This document shows, one piece after another, positions 1-6,700 of a DNA stretch of 11,091 bases; the first letter of the stretch is position 1, and each line of letters opens with the position of its first letter. The translations under genes were made by a program, and so were the position numbers. Source of the DNA: Paracoccaceae bacterium. Lineage in GTDB: Bacteria > Pseudomonadota > Alphaproteobacteria > Rhodobacterales > Rhodobacteraceae. The notes beneath the pieces are model-generated. The model had not been told where the DNA came from, searched no databases, and worked only from the letters and a program-made list of their open reading frames with translations. The stretch is from the NCBI GenBank assembly GCA_003447515.1, contig DLZA01000307.1, forward strand, positions 1-11,091, in the 5' to 3' direction.

Positions 1-734
1 ATACGCCCCATGCTGAGCCACTGCCCAGAGAGCGCCAAGCCGTTACCTTCAGTCCCAAGCACTTGATCTTGTCCAAGGCGGACATTGTCAAAACTAAGTG
101 CATACGTGTTGTAGCCGCGATAGCTGACACATTTTGTACCTTCTCGGCAGTCAAATCCCTTTGTCCCCACATCGACTAGAAAGGCCGTTACTCGTTTTCG
201 CGGGCCACGCGGTGTTTCGTCTTCGCCCGTTGCGGCAAAAACAATGGCAAAATCAGGCATACAAGGACCCGAGATGAAGTGTTTTGAGCCGTTGAGAACC
301 CAATCGTCCCCATCACGACGCGCGGTGGTTTTCATGCCCATTACGTCTGAACCTGCATCAGGTTCAGTTAGGGCAAAAAGTTCACGTTTTTCGCCGCGGA
401 TCGCTGGAAACAGGTACTGTTCCCTTTGATCTCCTTCACAGGCCATTAACAGTTCAGTTGGCCGTGCGGCCCAGCTTTGTAAAGCATGGCTGGTTTTACC
501 GTATTCCCGTTCGATCAGCGACATCGCACCATATCCCAAACCACCGCCACCAACATCTTCTGGCAGATTGCAGGCGTAAAGACCAAGCTCATGTGCACGG
601 CTCTCGATCTGGCGGCCAATTTCCTTTGGCACATGGCCTAGGCGATCCACTTCTTCCTCGAAAGGGAACATTTCAGTTTCGACAAAGTGGCGCACGGTGT
701 TGACCAGAAGGTCAGTTTCAACTCTGGTTTCCAT
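1..734 (-). CDS. Acyl-CoA dehydrogenase, N-terminal part (runs off window start)
   Basis: Flavoprotein of the acyl-CoA dehydrogenase family, which introduces an alpha-beta double bond into an acyl-CoA and passes electrons to ETF. About 244 residues are visible from the ATG at 734-732; the protein continues beyond base 1. The N-terminal helical domain is followed by the FAD/substrate signature FALTEPDAGSD at residues 120-130 and by WVLNGSKHFISG at 145-156. The C-terminal domain with the catalytic base is missing from the window. The gene starts 14 bases after the upstream permease stop, so it is probably the last visible gene of the BKACE-transporter operon. In this setting a gamma-butyrobetainyl-CoA (CaiA-like) dehydrogenase role is attractive, because the CaiD-like hydratase nearby would use its product. 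That substrate is inferred. The family call is firm. Confidence 0.93.
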   Translation of the reverse strand, partial: METRVETDLLVNTVRHFVETEMFPFEEEVDRLGHVPKEIGRQIESRAHELGLYACNLPEDVGGGGLGYGAMSLIEREYGKTSHALQSWAARPTELLMACEGDQREQYLFPAIRGEKRELFALTEPDAGSDVMGMKTTARRDGDDWVLNGSKHFISGPCMPDFAIVFAATGEDETPRGPRKRVTAFLVDVGTKGFDCREGTKCVSYRGYNTYALSFDNVRLGQDQVLGTEGNGLALSGQWLSMGR

Positions 735-748
735 TATTTTCTTGGCCT

Positions 749-1549
749 TTATAAGCTTGTTTTTACTTTGGCGTTGCGTCGCGACAGGATCGCATAAACA
801 ACAAAAGCAATTATGGTGAGTGCGATCAAAACCACAGCAGCGGCAGCCACAGTTGGATCGGTGTTTTCGCGGATGCCATTCCACATGCGACGCGGCAACG
901 TGTAAACCGAGTACTTCGATATGAACAATGTCACGACGATTTCGTCCCACGACAGGATGAAAGCAAACAAAGCCCCTGCAAGCACACCAGGGCGAACCGA
1001 AGGCAGGATCACACGGCGCACCGTCACCCAGTTGGACGCCCCGAGGTTGCGCGACGCTTGTTCTAATTTTGGATCAAAATTTGCAAGGGAGGCGCTGACA
1101 GTTATCAGCACCATGGGTGTTGCAAGAATGGTGTGCGCCAAAATCAACCCAAGATAGCTGTCTAGTAATCCCATAGGTATCCAAAGTCGGTAAAACGCCA
1201 TTGCCGAAATGATTTGCGGAATGATGAGAGGAAGCAAAAGAAAGGCCCTGACGACTTCGGAGTATTTCGACGATACCCGCCACAAACCGATGGCACACAA
1301 TGTCCCCAAAATTGTCGCAAGAAGCGATGTACTTAGGGCGATAATTGCGCTTTGACCAAAGCTCGACATCCATTCTTCGCTGGTGAACAGCTTTTCAAAA
1401 TGACGCAAGGAGTATTCCCCTTTGGGCATCGAAAGAAACCGTTTTGGCGTCAAGGAAACAGGAATCGCAATCAAAGCAGGCAGCACAAGAAACATGAGCA
1501 AGACCCAAGCACCAGCACGATTAAATGAAGCCAAGAGCGATGGTTTCAC
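749..1549 (-). CDS. ABC transporter permease, PotC-like (polyamine/quaternary amine type)
   Basis: Inner-membrane permease of the spermidine/putrescine-type (PotC) group, 266 residues, with about six hydrophobic spans starting at AWVLLMFLVLPALIAIPVSL. The cytoplasmic EAA loop that docks on the ATPase is visible as ASRNLGASNWVTVRRVILP, followed by the PGV-ALFAFILSWDEIVVTLF span typical of PotC proteins. The open frame extends upstream to 1660, but I place the start at GTG 1549-1547. This GTG overlaps the stop of the preceding permease as GTGA, has a G-run (1557-1563) seven bases upstream, and removes an unlikely hydrophilic extension lying inside the neighbouring gene. It forms the channel with the PotB-like partner. 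The substrate cannot be read from the sequence; context favours carnitine or a related betaine. Confidence 0.93.
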   Translation of the reverse strand: MKPSLLASFNRAGAWVLLMFLVLPALIAIPVSLTPKRFLSMPKGEYSLRHFEKLFTSEEWMSSFGQSAIIALSTSLLATILGTLCAIGLWRVSSKYSEVVRAFLLLPLIIPQIISAMAFYRLWIPMGLLDSYLGLILAHTILATPMVLITVSASLANFDPKLEQASRNLGASNWVTVRRVILPSVRPGVLAGALFAFILSWDEIVVTLFISKYSVYTLPRRMWNGIRENTDPTVAAAAVVLIALTIIAFVVYAILSRRNAKVKTSL

Positions 1550-2394
1550 GACGAAGCCCCCCCAAAGACTGTACTGAGCTTCATGAATTTTGACATGATC
1601 CAAAGCATGGCCAGAACGCCGGCCAACATGAGGGCTGCCAACATTGCTGCTACGCCCCACTTTACCGTCACTAGCAACTGAACAGAGATGTATTCTGCAA
1701 CCATCAAAACTTTGCCACCACCCAAAACTGCTGGGGTGACGTAAAAGCCAAGGCTGAGGATAAACACGAGCAGTGCGGATGCAACTATGCCAGGCGTGGT
1801 CATAGGCAGATAAATTCGGAAAAATGTTTGCGAAGCGCTGGCGCCAAGATTGCGCGACGCTGACATAACCCGTTGATCCAATGTTTGCATATTCACCAAC
1901 AACGGCAATACCGCGTAAGGGATCATGTAGTGAACCATACCGATCAGTACGCCCAATTCATTGCGCATAAAAGCAACGGGTTCGCTAATTAAGCCAATGG
2001 CTTCAAAGCCTTCGTTTATAGGCCCTTTGCGACCTAACAACATCAGCCAACTGAATGTGCGCACAAGAATTGATATCCAAAAAGACACCAATAGGAACGT
2101 CAACATAAAGCTCTGTTCACGACGATAGGCATGCACCATTGCATAGGCAATGGAATATCCCAGAATTACGGCAAAGCCTGTCGTAATCACGCATATTCGA
2201 ATTGTCGTCCACATGATCCGCGCAAGTGTATCACTTTCGACCAGTTTGGAATAGTTTTGCAAACCCGGTTCAGGGTCCGAAAGGCTAAGCCACAAGATAT
2301 TGAGAATCGGGCCAAGGTATAGGCACGCAACCAGTAAAAAGAAGGGAGCGACAAGCCACCAACCTGGGCTGATATGTTTACGAAGCGCGAGCAT
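1546..2394 (-). CDS. ABC transporter permease, PotB-like (polyamine/quaternary amine type)
   Basis: Inner-membrane permease of the PotB group, 282 residues, a usual length for the family. Six hydrophobic spans can be seen, roughly at residues 13-38, 60-88, 94-118, 145-170, 203-228 and 245-270. The EAA loop reads ASRNLGASASQTFFRIYLP, close to that of the next permease, as expected for a heterodimeric pair. The start is ATG 2394-2392. The ribosome-binding site in front is weak, and the 70-base leader contains a strong hairpin (2421-2452). The stop overlaps the GTG start of the PotC-like gene by four bases, which implies translational coupling. It would work with the ATPase and the binding protein encoded just upstream. 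Confidence 0.93.
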   Translation of the reverse strand: MLALRKHISPGWWLVAPFFLLVACLYLGPILNILWLSLSDPEPGLQNYSKLVESDTLARIMWTTIRICVITTGFAVILGYSIAYAMVHAYRREQSFMLTFLLVSFWISILVRTFSWLMLLGRKGPINEGFEAIGLISEPVAFMRNELGVLIGMVHYMIPYAVLPLLVNMQTLDQRVMSASRNLGASASQTFFRIYLPMTTPGIVASALLVFILSLGFYVTPAVLGGGKVLMVAEYISVQLLVTVKWGVAAMLAALMLAGVLAMLWIMSKFMKLSTVFGGASS

Positions 2395-2420
2395 GATTTT
2401 TGGAGTATTCCTATTATGTC

Positions 2421-2452
2421 TCTGGGCGCGTACCAGGGAAAACGCGCCCAGA
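2421..2452 (-). promoter_or_regulatory. Strong intra-operon hairpin between binding-protein and permease genes
   Basis: A perfect 10-bp inverted repeat, tctgggcgcg (2421-2430) and cgcgcccaga (2443-2452), encloses a 12-base loop. It starts 11 bases after the binding-protein stop codon and ends 27 bases before the permease start. It is GC-rich but has no T-run on the transcribed strand, so it is not a classic intrinsic terminator. Hairpins at this position in binding-protein-dependent operons are known to protect the upstream mRNA from 3' exonucleases, giving more binding protein than permease. That role is inferred here. Confidence 0.7.
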
Positions 2453-2463
2453 AACGAGGACAG

Positions 2464-3573
2464 TTAGCTAATTGCTTCGAGGAAGGCATTCACAGCATCG
2501 CCGCCGTTTTTGCCCCACCAATCAGGATCGTTGTAAACAATCTTTTCGATGTTCTTAGCCGACGTAATCGCGTAATCCTGCTGGCCTTCTGGGATCTTGT
2601 TAAACGCGGCTGGGTTCGACGGCGTCATGCCCAAGCAATCTAGAAGCTTAAGCTGTGCATCGACCTCTTGTGCGGTTGCGATGAATTTCATCACTGCGTC
2701 ACGCCCAGCAGGATTGCCTTTTGGCACGATGTAAGCACCCGGCATGGCCAAAGCTTGGTTGTTCACCAGTTTGTAGCGTCCATCTGTATCGTTCTCGATG
2801 TTGCGGCCACGGTTTTGCCAAATCATACCCATTGATACTTCGCCATTGACGACCATTGAATGCGCAGCAGAGCCCGAGCCCCAATAAAGACTGTTGTCCT
2901 TAATCGACTTAATTTTGGATAACGCCCTACCCATATCAAGGGGATACAGCGCATCGCCTGCGACCCCATCTGCCAGCAAAGCCGCTTCAAGCGAACCGTT
3001 GGCCCACTTATACAAAGAACGCATACCTGGGAATTTTTCTGTATCAAAGAAATCGGCCCAATTTTCCGGAGGGTTGTCGCCATAGGCCTCTGTGTCATAC
3101 ACGAAAGCATAGCCATAAAGGATGATGGAAACACCATGTTCCAGCGCATACCCCGGAAGTGTTTTTTCTTTGGACACAACGGAATAGTCGATGGCCTCCA
3201 AGTGGCCTGTTGGGCCGAGTGAAACAGCATTAAATAGATCAGCGTCTGCTACGTCTGCAGTTACGTTGCCGCTGTCGACCATCTCTTTAATTTTACCTTC
3301 TAGGGGGCCAGATGTATCAAATTTCAAGCCTTTGCCAGTGGCAGCTGTGAATGCTTCACCGATGGCAGACCCGTGGCATTCTTCGGATTGCCCACCCCAG
3401 TTCCACATCACAACATGATCTGCAGCCGCTTGTGCATCACCAGCCAAGACGGACGCTGAGACAAACCCTGTTGCTCCACAGAGCGCCAGAAAGGTGCGGC
3501 GGTCCATCTTGCCGGCCTTGAACGCATGCGCACCTTCAACCAACGTTTCTCTCATAAATTGCTTATCACTCAT
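2464..3573 (-). CDS. Periplasmic substrate-binding protein of the PotD/PotF-like ABC importer, Tat-type leader
   Basis: Extracellular solute-binding protein of the spermidine/putrescine (PotD/PotF) class, 369 residues. The open frame extends to 3690, but the start is ATG 3573-3571, with AAGGAGA (3581-3587) seven bases upstream. A twin-arginine type leader is visible: DRRTFL at residues 24-29, a hydrophobic stretch to about 44, and a likely cleavage after AQA (47-49). The mature protein begins near ADHVVMWNWGGQ, the usual first beta strand of this fold. It is rich in aromatic residues (W57, W59, and a WW pair near the C-terminus), some of which could form a cage for a trimethylammonium group; this is inference. 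The downstream permeases and upstream ATPase complete the importer. The ligand is not determined; carnitine, butyrobetaine or another quaternary amine is favoured by the neighbours. Confidence 0.93.
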   Translation of the reverse strand: MSDKQFMRETLVEGAHAFKAGKMDRRTFLALCGATGFVSASVLAGDAQAAADHVVMWNWGGQSEECHGSAIGEAFTAATGKGLKFDTSGPLEGKIKEMVDSGNVTADVADADLFNAVSLGPTGHLEAIDYSVVSKEKTLPGYALEHGVSIILYGYAFVYDTEAYGDNPPENWADFFDTEKFPGMRSLYKWANGSLEAALLADGVAGDALYPLDMGRALSKIKSIKDNSLYWGSGSAAHSMVVNGEVSMGMIWQNRGRNIENDTDGRYKLVNNQALAMPGAYIVPKGNPAGRDAVMKFIATAQEVDAQLKLLDCLGMTPSNPAAFNKIPEGQQDYAITSAKNIEKIVYNDPDWWGKNGGDAVNAFLEAIS

Positions 3574-3580
3574 ATTCTTC

Positions 3581-3587
3581 TCTCCTT
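3581..3587 (-). promoter_or_regulatory. Ribosome-binding site fixing the binding-protein start
   Basis: AAGGAGA on the minus strand lies seven bases before the ATG at 3573. It decides against the in-frame upstream start at 3690, which would add a 39-residue hydrophilic extension in front of the twin-arginine leader. Confidence 0.85.
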
Positions 3588-3607
3588 TTTGGTTACTTTC
3601 ACTTATG

Positions 3608-3633
3608 TTATGCACTTTGTTCCCAGTGCTTAA
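3608..3633 (-). repeat. Imperfect inverted repeat in the ATPase/binding-protein gap
   Basis: The 71-base gap between the ATPase stop and the binding-protein start holds ttatgcact (3608-3616) and agtgcttaa (3625-3633). These are mirror arms with one mismatch around an 8-base spacer; the 5-bp core GCACT/AGTGC is perfect. It could be a small mRNA hairpin that tunes binding-protein expression, or a protein-binding site. No convincing promoter was seen beside it. Confidence 0.4.
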
Positions 3634-3644
3634 ATGCTCTTTAA

Positions 3645-4649
3645 TTAGTCTTCGCTGCGTTGAAGCATAACAGCCGCATGATCCTCCCACATTAGATCAA
3701 CGTTTTGTCCAGCCCTGAACGACGTGGGATTACGCCAGTTGTCCACGTCCACTTCCAGTTCCCCCGCTTCGTCTGTTTCGACCATCACACGCTGAATGGA
3801 TCCAAAATAGGTTACAGAGCGCACTTTTCCCGTCATACGCGGTGCCGCTCCAGCCCCTTCCGCTGCTATGTCAATTTTCTCCGGACGTAAGGCATAAGTA
3901 CCATCCTCAAGATAAAGGAAATTACTTTTACCAAGAAACCCTGCAGAAAATTTAGACTCTGGTTTCTCATATAGCTCTTTTGGGCTACCTATCTGCTCGA
4001 TCGCTCCATCGCGCATGATCACTACGCGATCAGACATGGACAGTGCTTCCTCTTGATCATGGGTCACGTAAATAAACGTTGTTCCAACGCGCCGATGAAT
4101 ATCTTTGAGCTGTTCTTGTACTTCGACACGTAATTTTTTATCGAGCGCGCCGAGGGGTTCATCCAACAACAAAACTGGTGGCGAGAAACATAAAGCGCGC
4201 GCCAAGGCTACGCGCTGTTGCTGACCGCCTGAAAGTTGGTTGGGCTTGCGGTCTGCAAAGGATTGAAGCTGAACAAGTTCCAGCATCTCCTCAACACGGA
4301 TATCAATTTCTGCTTTGGGAGTTTTGCGAACCGAAAGCGCATACCCGATATTGTCGCGTACCGTCATGTGTGGGAACAGTGCATATCCTTGGAATACCAT
4401 ACCAAAATTTCGCTTTTCTGGCGGCACACCTATTAGAGTTTCAGAATCTAACGAAATATCGCCCGACGTGATGTCCAAGAAACCAGCAATCATCATCAAT
4501 AGTGTTGTTTTACCTGATCCAGACGGCCCAAGAAGCGTTAAAAATTCACCCTTTTGAATATCCAATGACACGTCGTTCACGGCACAAAACGTACCAAACA
4601 TTTTGCACAGATTGTTTATCTGCAATACGCCTTGGACCGTTTGGGTCAT
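3645..4649 (-). CDS. ABC transporter ATP-binding protein, PotA-like
   Basis: ATPase subunit of the importer, 334 residues, cytoplasmic. All nucleotide-binding motifs are intact: Walker A GPSGSGKTT (41-49), Q-loop Q87 in VFQGYALFPH, signature LSGGQ (139-143), Walker B LLLDEP ending at E164, D-loop GALD, and H-loop H197 in VTHDQEEA. The C-terminal 100 or so residues form the TOBE/MalK-type regulatory part (around FLGKSNFLYLEDG and ALRPEKIDI), normal for PotA and OpuCA-like proteins. The ATG at 4649 follows the BKACE stop codon with no gap (TAA-ATG), so translation is probably coupled. There is no strong ribosome-binding site of its own. Generic databases would label it spermidine/putrescine; the neighbours argue for a carnitine-type substrate. 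Confidence 0.95.
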   Translation of the reverse strand: MTQTVQGVLQINNLCKMFGTFCAVNDVSLDIQKGEFLTLLGPSGSGKTTLLMMIAGFLDITSGDISLDSETLIGVPPEKRNFGMVFQGYALFPHMTVRDNIGYALSVRKTPKAEIDIRVEEMLELVQLQSFADRKPNQLSGGQQQRVALARALCFSPPVLLLDEPLGALDKKLRVEVQEQLKDIHRRVGTTFIYVTHDQEEALSMSDRVVIMRDGAIEQIGSPKELYEKPESKFSAGFLGKSNFLYLEDGTYALRPEKIDIAAEGAGAAPRMTGKVRSVTYFGSIQRVMVETDEAGELEVDVDNWRNPTSFRAGQNVDLMWEDHAAVMLQRSED

Positions 4650-5540
4650 TTAAGCGTCAGCCCCGCGCAGCTTAAGTTTGTTGCGTGCTTCTTGGGGCGA
4701 AACCGCACGTGCACCCATCCGTTCAATAATTTCAACTGCGCGGGTTACCAATTGTCCATTGGTCGCCAATACGCCACGATCCAGATAGATATTGTCCTCA
4801 AGCCCAACGCGTACGTTGCCTCCCAATGCGACCGCGGCAGCGGCCATGGGCATTTGACCTCGGCTAATTCCAAAACTGGCCCAACTTGCCTCTGAAGGGA
4901 GTTGCGATTTCATTGCAACCATGGTTTCAACATCTTGATCCGCGCCCCAAGGAATACCTAGACAAAGTTGAAACATTGGTGGCGCATCGATCAAACCTTC
5001 TACCACCATTTGTTTTGCAAACCGAATATGGCCAAGGTCAAAAACTTCCATCTCTGGTTTTACACCCCATTCCTGCACCATTGATGCCATTTTGCGCAAT
5101 GTCGGTGGGGTGGAAATATAAATCATATCAGTGTCGGAAAAGTTCAGCGTGCCGCAATCCATGGAACAGATCTCTGGCTGACATTCGGCAACGTGGGCAA
5201 GCCGTTCCTCAGGGCCGATCATATCGGTTCCCGAACCTGGCATCGACGGATTTGCTCGATCAGAAATCCAGTCTCCACCCATTCCAGCTGTTAAGTTGAT
5301 GACGACATCTGTGCCACTGTCGCGAACGCGATCCACGATTTCCTTGAACAATTTTGGGTCCCGTGATCCCTGCCCTGTTTCGAGGTCTCTGGCGTGAATA
5401 TGCGCAATCGCAGCACCCGCTTTTGCGGCCTCGATTGCCGCGTCTGCAATTTCTTTTGGTGTAACAGGAACATGCGGGCTGCGGCCCGTTGTATCCCCAG
5501 CGCCAGTAACTGCGCATGTGACAACGACGTCGTAGTTCAC
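4650..5540 (-). CDS. BKACE (DUF849) beta-keto acid cleavage enzyme, probable 3-dehydrocarnitine cleavage
   Basis: Zinc-dependent enzyme of the DUF849/BKACE family, which joins a beta-keto acid to acetyl-CoA, releasing acetoacetate and a new CoA ester. The visible residues fit: the metal-binding pair H47 and H49 in AHIHARD, and E248-D249 in VRVGLEDN, the third ligand and adjacent catalytic Asp of the family. Length is 296 residues, typical. I choose GTG 5540-5538 over the ATG at 5579 because GGAGGA (5546-5551) lies five bases before the GTG and the alternative adds a basic tail. The substrate is inferred: with an L-carnitine dehydrogenase encoded 1.2 kb away and a CdhR-like regulator between them, 3-dehydrocarnitine (giving betainyl-CoA) is the best fit. 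Other beta-keto acids cannot be excluded. It is the first gene of the left operon. Confidence 0.9.
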   Translation of the reverse strand: MNYDVVVTCAVTGAGDTTGRSPHVPVTPKEIADAAIEAAKAGAAIAHIHARDLETGQGSRDPKLFKEIVDRVRDSGTDVVINLTAGMGGDWISDRANPSMPGSGTDMIGPEERLAHVAECQPEICSMDCGTLNFSDTDMIYISTPPTLRKMASMVQEWGVKPEMEVFDLGHIRFAKQMVVEGLIDAPPMFQLCLGIPWGADQDVETMVAMKSQLPSEASWASFGISRGQMPMAAAAVALGGNVRVGLEDNIYLDRGVLATNGQLVTRAVEIIERMGARAVSPQEARNKLKLRGADA

Positions 5541-5545
5541 GTTAG

Positions 5546-5551
5546 TCCTCC
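5546..5551 (-). promoter_or_regulatory. Ribosome-binding site fixing the GTG start of the BKACE gene
   Basis: GGAGGA on the minus strand lies five bases before GTG 5540-5538. It is the strongest Shine-Dalgarno match in the left block and supports GTG over the ATG 39 bases upstream. Confidence 0.8.
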
Positions 5552-5596
5552 GTCTTGAGTACCCCATCTTTGAAAACAAATCAAAACAAGGATATA

Positions 5597-5635
5597 GAAT
5601 TTTCGACGCAGTTGACTTTAGGATGGCGAAAATTC
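5597..5635. repeat. Perfect 9-bp inverted repeat, candidate regulator operator
   Basis: gaattttcg (5597-5605) and cgaaaattc (5627-5635) are exact inverted copies whose centres lie 30 bp apart, about three helical turns. The right arm ends at the first base of the -10-like CATAGT, and the -35-like TTGACT lies between the arms. The left arm touches the possible minus-strand -10. This placement suits binding by a dimeric regulator controlling both directions. Binding is inferred. Confidence 0.55.
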
Positions 5636-5640
5636 ATAGT
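5612..5640 (+). promoter_or_regulatory. Putative sigma70 promoter of the regulator gene
   Basis: TTGACT (5612-5617) is five of six to the -35 consensus. A 17-base spacer is followed by CATAGT (5635-5640), four of six to the -10 consensus. Start of transcription would be near 5647, leaving about 30 bases of leader before the TTG start at 5678. The element lies within and beside the inverted repeat, so autoregulation is plausible. Confidence 0.5.
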
Positions 5641-5677
5641 TTTGTTCAATTTTATCGACTTGTGAGGACTATTAAAA

Positions 5678-6700
5678 TTGGCGGAGCACATATTTTATTT
5701 ACTGATTCCGCGCTTCAATATGTTCGCCCTATCCAATATCATGGAACCGGTTCGCATAGCCAATTACCTGAGCCAGGAGGATATCTACAAGCACAGCTTC
5801 ATTAGCTTTGATGGCGGCGAAATAACGGCCAGTAATGGCTTGTCTGTTCACTGTGAAAACGCACCAGAAAAACTCAGCCGGACCGACTTAGTTTTCGTAT
5901 TGGGCAGTTGGGGTGCGGAACATTACATCAACAAATCTGTGTTTTCTTGGATGCGATTACAGGCGCGAAATGGCGCGCGTTTTTGCGCCGTAGAGATGGG
6001 AGCTTACCTTTTGGCCCGTGCTGGGTTGCTCGCCAACCGAGAGGCGACAACCCACTGGTCATACCTTGCTGGCTTTCAAGAACAATTTCCTGAAGTGCAT
6101 GTCCGCGAACAACTTTTCACCACTCAAGAACCGATCTTAAGTTGTTCTGGCGCAACCGCGGGGATCGATCTCATTCTTCACTTAATGACGCAGGATCACG
6201 GTGAACCCCTCGCAAGCGAAGTATCTGATCAAATATTACGTCACACCACCAGGGGCGCCAAAGAACCCCAAAGATATTCCCACGGTCGTAGTTTGGATTC
6301 TTTGCCCAGAGAAGTCCAAAAAACAATCGAAATTATGGAAGAAAATATGAGCGAACCATTGTCTGTGCCTGAAATTTCCCAAGATATAGGACGGTCCCAA
6401 CGACAGTTAGAGCGTCAATTCAAGAAAACGGTTGGATGCAGTATAGTGCAATTTTACTTGTTGCTGCGTTTGCAGCACGCCCGTGTTTTGCTTATTTCTA
6501 CCGACCTGGCAGTGCGTGAAATTGCGACGGCTGCGGGGTTCAACTCGCTTTCGCACTTTGCCTATGCATTCAAAAAATGCTTTGAACGGCGGCCCAGCGA
6601 ATACCGCCAAGCATGGCCAGAACAGGAAACAGCGCCTCATTGGCCTGGGACGCTCAGCCGATTTTTGGAGTCACTCAAGGTCGAAAACAAAACGTCTTAA
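5678..6700 (+). CDS. GATase1-like/AraC-family transcriptional regulator, CdhR-like (GlxA family)
   Basis: Cytoplasmic transcription regulator of 340 residues with two domains. The DJ-1/PfpI-like (GATase1) sensor covers about residues 1-190, with family hallmarks PRFNMFALSNIMEPVRIAN, VLGSWGAE, VEMGAYLLARAGLL and the ATTHW motif. The AraC helix-turn-helix covers about 215-312, ending in GFNSLSHFAYAFKK and RRPSEYR. The nucleophile-elbow position is Glu106 rather than Cys, so the first domain should bind a ligand, not catalyse. The start is TTG 5678-5680, preceded by GAGGA (5664-5668); an in-frame stop at 5663 forbids a long extension, and the first residues align with the family start. CdhR of Pseudomonas is a carnitine-sensing activator with this architecture, and the position between carnitine dehydrogenase and BKACE genes supports that role. 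Its stop overlaps the convergent neighbour's stop. Confidence 0.9.
   Translation: MAEHIFYLLIPRFNMFALSNIMEPVRIANYLSQEDIYKHSFISFDGGEITASNGLSVHCENAPEKLSRTDLVFVLGSWGAEHYINKSVFSWMRLQARNGARFCAVEMGAYLLARAGLLANREATTHWSYLAGFQEQFPEVHVREQLFTTQEPILSCSGATAGIDLILHLMTQDHGEPLASEVSDQILRHTTRGAKEPQRYSHGRSLDSLPREVQKTIEIMEENMSEPLSVPEISQDIGRSQRQLERQFKKTVGCSIVQFYLLLRLQHARVLLISTDLAVREIATAAGFNSLSHFAYAFKKCFERRPSEYRQAWPEQETAPHWPGTLSRFLESLKVENKTS
6697..6700. other. Convergent genes sharing overlapping stop codons (TTAA)
   Basis: The palindrome TTAA supplies TAA to the plus-strand regulator (6698-6700) and TAA to the minus-strand carnitine dehydrogenase (6699-6697). There is no space for an intrinsic terminator between them, so the transcripts must overlap or end within the opposite gene. 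Confidence 0.9.

Larger units (their letters stand above)
5541..5677. promoter_or_regulatory. Divergent promoter region between BKACE and regulator genes
   Basis: This 137-bp AT-rich gap separates two genes transcribed away from each other and must hold the regulator promoter and, most likely, that of the BKACE-transporter operon. On the plus strand a sigma70-like pair is visible: TTGACT (5612-5617), 17 bases, CATAGT (5635-5640). On the minus strand there is an AT-rich CTATAT (5592-5597) but no good -35 partner, as expected for an activator-dependent promoter. Confidence 0.6.

Noticed and set aside
1550..1660. Upstream extension of the PotC-like frame to an ATG at 1660
   Set aside because: It lies wholly inside the PotB-like gene, is hydrophilic and lacks the permease N-terminal pattern. 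GTG at 1549 has a ribosome-binding site and a GTGA overlap.
3574..3690. Upstream extension of the binding-protein frame to 3690
   Set aside because: It overlaps the ATPase gene end and puts 39 extra residues before the Tat leader. The strong AAGGAGA supports ATG 3573.
749..4649. Naming the importer potABCD for spermidine/putrescine
   Set aside because: Family resemblance is clear, but the locus is about carnitine-type compounds. The substrate cannot be read from the sequence, so no pot gene symbols were given.
5541..5579. ATG at 5579 as the BKACE start
   Set aside because: The GGAGGA site is positioned for GTG 5540, and the extra residues are basic and unlike the family start.
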